Source: Marinobacter confluentis (lineage in GTDB: Bacteria; Pseudomonadota; Gammaproteobacteria; Pseudomonadales; Oleiphilaceae). Taken from it: 64,000 nt of DNA. A program made the position numbers and the translations under genes. Positions within the stretch are counted from its first letter, which is position 1; the number at the start of each line of letters is the position of its first letter. Shown in pieces: positions 60,099 to 64,000 of the stretch. The DNA lies in assembly GCF_004785685.1 (NCBI RefSeq), contig NZ_SRPF01000004.1, positions 248,001 through 312,000 on the forward strand, written 5' to 3'. The notes under the pieces were generated by a model, which was not told where the DNA came from, did not search any database, and worked only from the letters and a program-made list of their open reading frames with translations.

Positions 60099-60991
60099 CG
60101 CTCTGCAAGCATCTCGGACAGCCTTTCATCCTTGGCCCGCCACTGCTCTGCCAACCAGTTCTTCACGTTCTTGCGATGCTCGGAATCCGTTGCGTAATCC
60201 CGCCCTTTGAGATGATCCGGGATTCTCACGGTATCAATTTCCATCTTCACTTCCCGGGTTCTGCCACACAGAAAATCCCAGAAACTGGGTGCACCGCCGG
60301 GATAGGCGATGGTCACGTCCACCAGGGTTTCAATGGTGTCCCCCATGGCATCCAGCACAAAAGCGGCACCGCCAGCCTTGGGCGTCAGCAGGTGAGTGTA
60401 CTTTGATTTCTGCTGGTGGTGCTTGGCCTGGGTAAAGCGCGTGCCTTCCACGAAATTCATGATGCTGACGGGCGTGTAGCGGAATTTCTCGCAGGCTCTG
60501 CGGGTGGCTTTCAGATCTTCACCACGCTTTTCCGGATGCTTGATCAGGTATTCACGGCTGTATCGCTTCATGAACGGGAAATCCAGCCCCCACCAGGCCA
60601 GGCCGATCACCGGCACCCAGATCAGCTGCTGCTTCAGGAAGAACTTCAGAAACGGCGCCCGGCGGTTAAACACCCGCTGCATGGCAAAAATATCCACCCA
60701 GCTCTGGTGGTTACTGAGCACCAGATACCAGCTTTCCCGCTTCAGTTTCTCGTCGCCGTGCACCGTCCACTTGGTGTTATGGGTCAGCCTCATCCAGCCG
60801 GTGTTGCAGGCCACCCAGGATTCGGAAATCCAGATAATCAGGCGGGTACACAGCACCCGGAAGCCTTGATGGGGAATGATCAGCTTGAACACAGCCGGGA
60901 TGTACAGCAGCACACACCAGAAGACGGTATTCAGCCCCAGCAGAACCGAATTGATGACACCAATAACCGTGGCGGGCAAAAAACTGAGCAT
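60095..60991 (-). CDS. 1-acyl-sn-glycerol-3-phosphate acyltransferase family protein (YihG-like)
   Basis: A 298-residue membrane-associated acyltransferase. After a hydrophobic N-terminus (residues 1-35) come the PlsC motifs NHQSWVD (HX4D), FMKRYSREYL, NFVEGTRFT and TIAYPGG. The length and the order of motifs resemble E. coli YihG, a second lysophosphatidate acyltransferase. ATG at 60991 (MLSFLPATVIG) is preferred to the longer frame starting at 61066, because AGGA lies 6 nt upstream and the extra 25 residues are not family-like. It is divergent from the PhaC-like gene. Confidence 0.88.
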   Translation of the reverse strand: MLSFLPATVIGVINSVLLGLNTVFWCVLLYIPAVFKLIIPHQGFRVLCTRLIIWISESWVACNTGWMRLTHNTKWTVHGDEKLKRESWYLVLSNHQSWVDIFAMQRVFNRRAPFLKFFLKQQLIWVPVIGLAWWGLDFPFMKRYSREYLIKHPEKRGEDLKATRRACEKFRYTPVSIMNFVEGTRFTQAKHHQQKSKYTHLLTPKAGGAAFVLDAMGDTIETLVDVTIAYPGGAPSFWDFLCGRTREVKMEIDTVRIPDHLKGRDYATDSEHRKNVKNWLAEQWRAKDERLSEMLAER

Positions 60992-61139
60992 GGGGATCCT
61001 GTTATTCTGTTTGTTTCGATGGCCGGATTTGACCGGTTTGCCAATGGCATTGGACGATTGTGCCATAGGTAAAGCCGTTAGGCTGCTCTACCATCGTCGG
61101 CCTGAAATTCCCGTCCACCCTTAAGCCTGCAGATCCACT

Positions 61140-62237
61140 ATGCCCAACCTGTTCAAAAACGCCTATGACCGGATCTTTAACGCCGCCAGCATGGTGCAGG
61201 CAGGTAAAACCCCGTTTGAAGTGCTGCACAACGATGGCCTGGTCAGCCTGCGCTACTATCCGCCGCTGACCGAAACCACCATCGAACTGGACGACCTGAC
61301 CATCCCCGTGGAACCAACCCGCCATAAAACCCCGGTTGTGATCGTTCCGCCGCTGGCGGTGAACATGCTGATCTACGACCTGTTCCCCCAGCGCAGCCTG
61401 GTGAGATTCCTGCGGGCCAAGGGCTTCGAAGTCTACCTGATCGATTGGGGCATCCCCACCCGCGAACACAGCCACTATAACCTCCACACCTACGTCGCCG
61501 AACTGCTGCCTGCCGCCCTGAACCGGGTGCGGGAACACAGTGGCGAACAGGAACTGACCCTGCACGGCTGGAGCCTGGGCGGCATGTTCACCCTGTTCTA
61601 CTCCGCGCTCAGCCGCGACCAGCACATCCGCAACGCCATAGTCTTGGGATCCCCCATCGACAGCCACGCCTCCGGCGTTCTGGGGCTGATCTACCAGGGC
61701 TTCTCCGGCGCCGCCGATTTCGTCCAGAAACGTACCGGCTTCCGACTCCACGACATGAAACCGGACTGGTTCCACAGCCCCGGCTGGGCCAACACCATCG
61801 CCTTCAAACTCACCAACCCCATCGGCAGCTTCAAAGGCTACTGGGAACTGCTGGTCAAACTCGGCGACCGCGACTTCGTCGCCGATCATGCGACAACGTC
61901 TGCCTTCCTGGACCGAATGGTCGCCTACCCCGGCGGTATCGTTCAGGACGCAGTGGTAAGACTCTGGATCGCCAACCAGCCCTCCACCGGCAAAATCCAG
62001 ATCGGCGACGACGTCGCCCGACTCGACAACATCAACGCCAGCCTGTTCGCCATCGCCGGCGAAACCGACACCCTGGCCATGCCGGATGCGGTCGGGAAAA
62101 TCCAGCAGCATATCCGGTCAGAAGATGTGACGTTTCGCGTAGTGCCGGGCGGGCATATGGGGATACTGGCGGGCAGTAAAGCGCCCAAGGCAAGTTGGCT
62201 GGAACTTGCTGAGTGGTTGGCCGAGCGTTCGGACTAA
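61140..62237 (+). CDS. PHA synthase-like alpha/beta hydrolase with Ser nucleophile
   Basis: A 365-residue alpha/beta hydrolase related to class III polyhydroxyalkanoate synthases (PhaC). Shared segments are TPVVIVPPLAVNMLIYDLFP, SLVRFLRAKGFEVYLIDWG and the late VPGGHMGIL with the catalytic His. The nucleophile elbow reads HGWSLGGM: Ser stands where PHA synthases need Cys, so polymer synthesis is unlikely and an ester hydrolase or acyl transferase is more probable. No phaE, phasin or phaP is next to it. The hairpin repeat copy 3 starts 48 nt after its stop. Confidence 0.8.
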   Translation: MPNLFKNAYDRIFNAASMVQAGKTPFEVLHNDGLVSLRYYPPLTETTIELDDLTIPVEPTRHKTPVVIVPPLAVNMLIYDLFPQRSLVRFLRAKGFEVYLIDWGIPTREHSHYNLHTYVAELLPAALNRVREHSGEQELTLHGWSLGGMFTLFYSALSRDQHIRNAIVLGSPIDSHASGVLGLIYQGFSGAADFVQKRTGFRLHDMKPDWFHSPGWANTIAFKLTNPIGSFKGYWELLVKLGDRDFVADHATTSAFLDRMVAYPGGIVQDAVVRLWIANQPSTGKIQIGDDVARLDNINASLFAIAGETDTLAMPDAVGKIQQHIRSEDVTFRVVPGGHMGILAGSKAPKASWLELAEWLAERSD

Positions 62238-62284
62238 CATTACCTATGGATCAGTCTTTTCTGGATACCACTTGAGGAGCCGGG

Positions 62285-62397
62285 GTGGCTGGGGTGTCGG
62301 GGTTGTTCAAACTGTGCGGAGCCATGGATGGCGGAGCCCAAGCGCCCCAGGGATGGGCCGAAGGAGCGTGTTTGAACAACCCCGGCACCTCAGCCAC
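62285..62397 (+). repeat. Long-stem hairpin repeat, copy 3 (variant loop)
   Basis: Arms 62285-62312 and 62370-62397 (28 nt each) pair at 26 of 28 positions, with both remaining pairs G-T wobbles on the plus strand. The loop (62313-62369) has 57 nt. Its first 30 bases, TGTGCGGAGCCATGG onwards, match copies 1 and 2. The second part is changed: a mini-hairpin GCCC-CAGGGAT-GGGC (62344-62358) replaces GTAC-AGGGAC-GTAT, and an extra GGA appears at 62363-62365. It lies between convergent genes, ending 12 nt before the HAD gene stop. Confidence 0.88.
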
Positions 62398-62408
62398 ATG
62401 CTCGGTGT

Positions 62409-63080
62409 TTACAAACTTGAGAGCACGGCAGGAAGTTCCGAAAGCCTGTTTATAGTAGCGTTAGGCTCAATACCCCAGTCCTCGAACACCTTATGAGGAT
62501 CCCGCCGCACCCAGATCGCCATCAAACCGGCAGACCGCGCCCCAATCACATCCCAGGCATTACTCGACACCAGACACAACGGCTGATCCATGGCCCCCGT
62601 CGCCCGGCGTGCATAAGCGTAAACCGCCGGATCCGGCTTGAAACTCCTGATGTCATCCACCGACACCAGCCCATCAAACAGCGGCAGCAGATTATTGTGC
62701 CCCAGCACCTTCTTGAGCGCCGCAGGCGTACCATTGGAGAACGCAAACATCAGGTAATTGCCCTCCAGCGCCCGCAGGGATGGCAAAGCATCCTCAAACG
62801 CGGGCAGTTGAAGATAGGCAGCCATCAACTCATCCTCGCGCTTTTTGGTCAGGGTCAGACCATGACTGGCCATTGAATAACGAAGCGCCTGACGGGTACA
62901 CACACCGAAATCCTCATAAGCGCGCATCAGCCCCTTTCGGAACGAAAACTCCAGCTGTTTCTCACGCCACTGGGCACTGACGGACCGAGCCGCATCGCGG
63001 GCATCAGACGCCAACAGCTCTGACATACCCATCGGGTCGACCAGGGTGCCGTATACATCAAAAGCCAGGTAGGGCTGCAT
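62409..63080 (-). CDS. Haloacid dehalogenase type II (HAD superfamily)
   Basis: A 223-residue enzyme. The nucleophile Asp8 is in AFDVYGTLVDP, motif II is FAFSNGTP, the Lys is in FKPDPAVY and LVSSNAWDVIGARSAGL closes the fold. These fit type II (S)-2-haloacid dehalogenases, which hydrolyse 2-haloalkanoates to hydroxy acids. Related proteins can act on other small phosphates or halides. It is the last minus-strand gene before the right end of the window. Confidence 0.85.
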   Translation of the reverse strand: MQPYLAFDVYGTLVDPMGMSELLASDARDAARSVSAQWREKQLEFSFRKGLMRAYEDFGVCTRQALRYSMASHGLTLTKKREDELMAAYLQLPAFEDALPSLRALEGNYLMFAFSNGTPAALKKVLGHNNLLPLFDGLVSVDDIRSFKPDPAVYAYARRATGAMDQPLCLVSSNAWDVIGARSAGLMAIWVRRDPHKVFEDWGIEPNATINRLSELPAVLSSL

Positions 63081-63179
63081 TGCTCATCTCCTTGTTATCA
63101 TCCAGTCGGTATCGATCAATCGTACCTAATGGCTCCTGACTTTTTGAATAGTCATTCAATCCATTGGGAAAAGCGATCC

Positions 63180-64000
63180 ATGCTTAAAACCCTGCTCACC
63201 ATTTTTGTCGCCACCGCGCTTGGACTCTTATCCGCCTGTTCCACAAGGCCAGCGCTGTATCAACCCTCAGACACCAGGCTTGCCCCCGGCAACCCTGAGG
63301 ATTTTGACGGGTACCTGGCAAACACCCGGCGTTATCTGGAAGAGAATCTGGTGGCGCTTCCGGGCTTCTCACGGCGGGATCAGGTGGACTGGAACATGCC
63401 CTTCCGGTCAATGCCGCCGGAAAAATGCCGCACCGGGCCGACACAGCCGACACGGGGAATTCTGCTGGTGCACGGCCTGAGCGACTCGCCGTTTGTGTTC
63501 AGGGATTTTGCCAGAGTGCTGGCAAAAGACTGTGTCCAAGTCCGCACTGTGCTGCTTCAGGGCCATGGCACCCGACCCGGCGACATGACCAGGGCCGAGG
63601 CAGACGTCTGGCGTGAACAGGTCAGAAACCACTTCAATGCCCTGGCCAGGGACGTGGATATACCTATGATCGGCGGGTTTTCACTGGGCGGCGCCCTGGC
63701 AACGGAACTGGCTCTTTCCAGTGCGGATCCCAAACCTGCAGGACTGGTTGCCATAGCTCCCGCCTGGGAGCTCAATGGCCTGAAAAACTACCTGTGGCTG
63801 GCCAGCACCGCCAACCTGTTCGTGGATTTCGTCGAGCAGGAGCCCGAGCTGAATCCAGTGAAATACGAGTCTTTCAGCATCAACGCGGCCGTTCAGCTGG
63901 CGGACGTTCTGGACAATCTGAGGCACCGGTTCGAACAGGCCCCGGCTTTCGATATGCCCCTGTTTCTGGTCGCCACGGAAGCGGATTCGGTCATCAACCT
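63180..64000 (+). CDS. Alpha/beta hydrolase lipoprotein (C-terminus cut off by window edge)
   Basis: At least 273 residues visible. The N-terminus is a lipoprotein signal with lipobox LLSACS. After about 90 residues comes the alpha/beta hydrolase core: ILLVHGLSDSPFVFRDFARV, the loop LLQGHGTRPGDM and the nucleophile elbow GGFSLGGALA. The last visible residues include LVATEADSVIN, probably the catalytic Asp region; the His would lie beyond the edge. It is probably a periplasmic or outer-membrane-attached esterase or lysophospholipase. Substrate unknown. Confidence 0.85.
   Translation, partial: MLKTLLTIFVATALGLLSACSTRPALYQPSDTRLAPGNPEDFDGYLANTRRYLEENLVALPGFSRRDQVDWNMPFRSMPPEKCRTGPTQPTRGILLVHGLSDSPFVFRDFARVLAKDCVQVRTVLLQGHGTRPGDMTRAEADVWREQVRNHFNALARDVDIPMIGGFSLGGALATELALSSADPKPAGLVAIAPAWELNGLKNYLWLASTANLFVDFVEQEPELNPVKYESFSINAAVQLADVLDNLRHRFEQAPAFDMPLFLVATEADSVIN

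Noticed and set aside
61140..62237. Annotation as poly(3-hydroxyalkanoate) synthase
   Set aside because: The nucleophile is Ser and not Cys, and no PHA genes surround it.

Overview
The window is a continuous piece of chromosome from a gammaproteobacterium that looks like Marinobacter or a close relative. This is inferred from three things. Base composition is moderately high in G+C. The block pyrC'-pyrB-pyrR-ruvX-algH-tonB-gshB followed by pilGHIJK-chpABC has the same order as in Pseudomonas aeruginosa. The window also holds intergenic hairpin repeats of a kind I associate with Marinobacter. I found no tRNA, rRNA, CRISPR array, insertion sequence, integrase or phage module. No gene-free stretch exceeds about 250 bases.

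Layout. 1-2289: end of an OmpR-type response regulator and a glxR-hyi pair for glyoxylate use. 2290-6463: rpoH, behind a good sigma-E type promoter, and ftsY-ftsE-ftsX. 6608-13827: rsmD, an acyl-CoA desaturase, mutM, a small exported protein, a GMP/IMP nucleotidase, hslR, hslO and pckA. 13841-18755: a C39-like peptidase pair (PA2778/PA2779 type), a large DUF2339 membrane protein, and a PEP-CTERM surface protein behind a sigma-54 type promoter. 18768-23708: an unusual TRAP-type transport cluster interrupted by an HU gene on the other strand. 23930-29622: pyrimidine genes, ruvX, algH, tonB and gshB. 29866-43388: the complete Pil-Chp chemosensory operon for twitching motility, including a 2508-residue ChpA with nine His-containing and one degenerate phosphotransfer units. 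43453-45536: zur-znuC-znuB. 45622-53897: signalling and lipid genes (PAS protein, patatin, two c-di-GMP enzymes, an alpha/beta hydrolase), folE-folX, and a zinc-ribbon membrane protein. 53907-57782: a MerR-controlled copper-export operon. 57871-64000: RNase II, an acyltransferase, a PhaC-like hydrolase, a haloacid dehalogenase and a truncated lipoprotein hydrolase.

The most unusual feature is a three-member family of intergenic hairpins (2319-2428, 53981-54090, 62285-62397). Each has two arms of exactly 28 nt. The arm sequences differ between loci but stay complementary within each locus. They enclose a conserved 54-57 nt loop. Read in one orientation, every arm mismatch in the three copies is a G-U wobble. 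In that same orientation the loop carries four or five GGA motifs, two of them at the tips of small internal hairpins. One of these matches the known CsrA/RsmA recognition consensus, and in the third copy its mini-stem has changed sequence while still pairing. I propose a dispersed structured RNA, possibly an RsmA/CsrA-binding element. Copy 2 sits in the leader between a MerR-type promoter and the merR start codon.

Start codons were chosen from ribosome-binding sites, family N-termini and overlaps with neighbours. Several genes begin with GTG or TTG.
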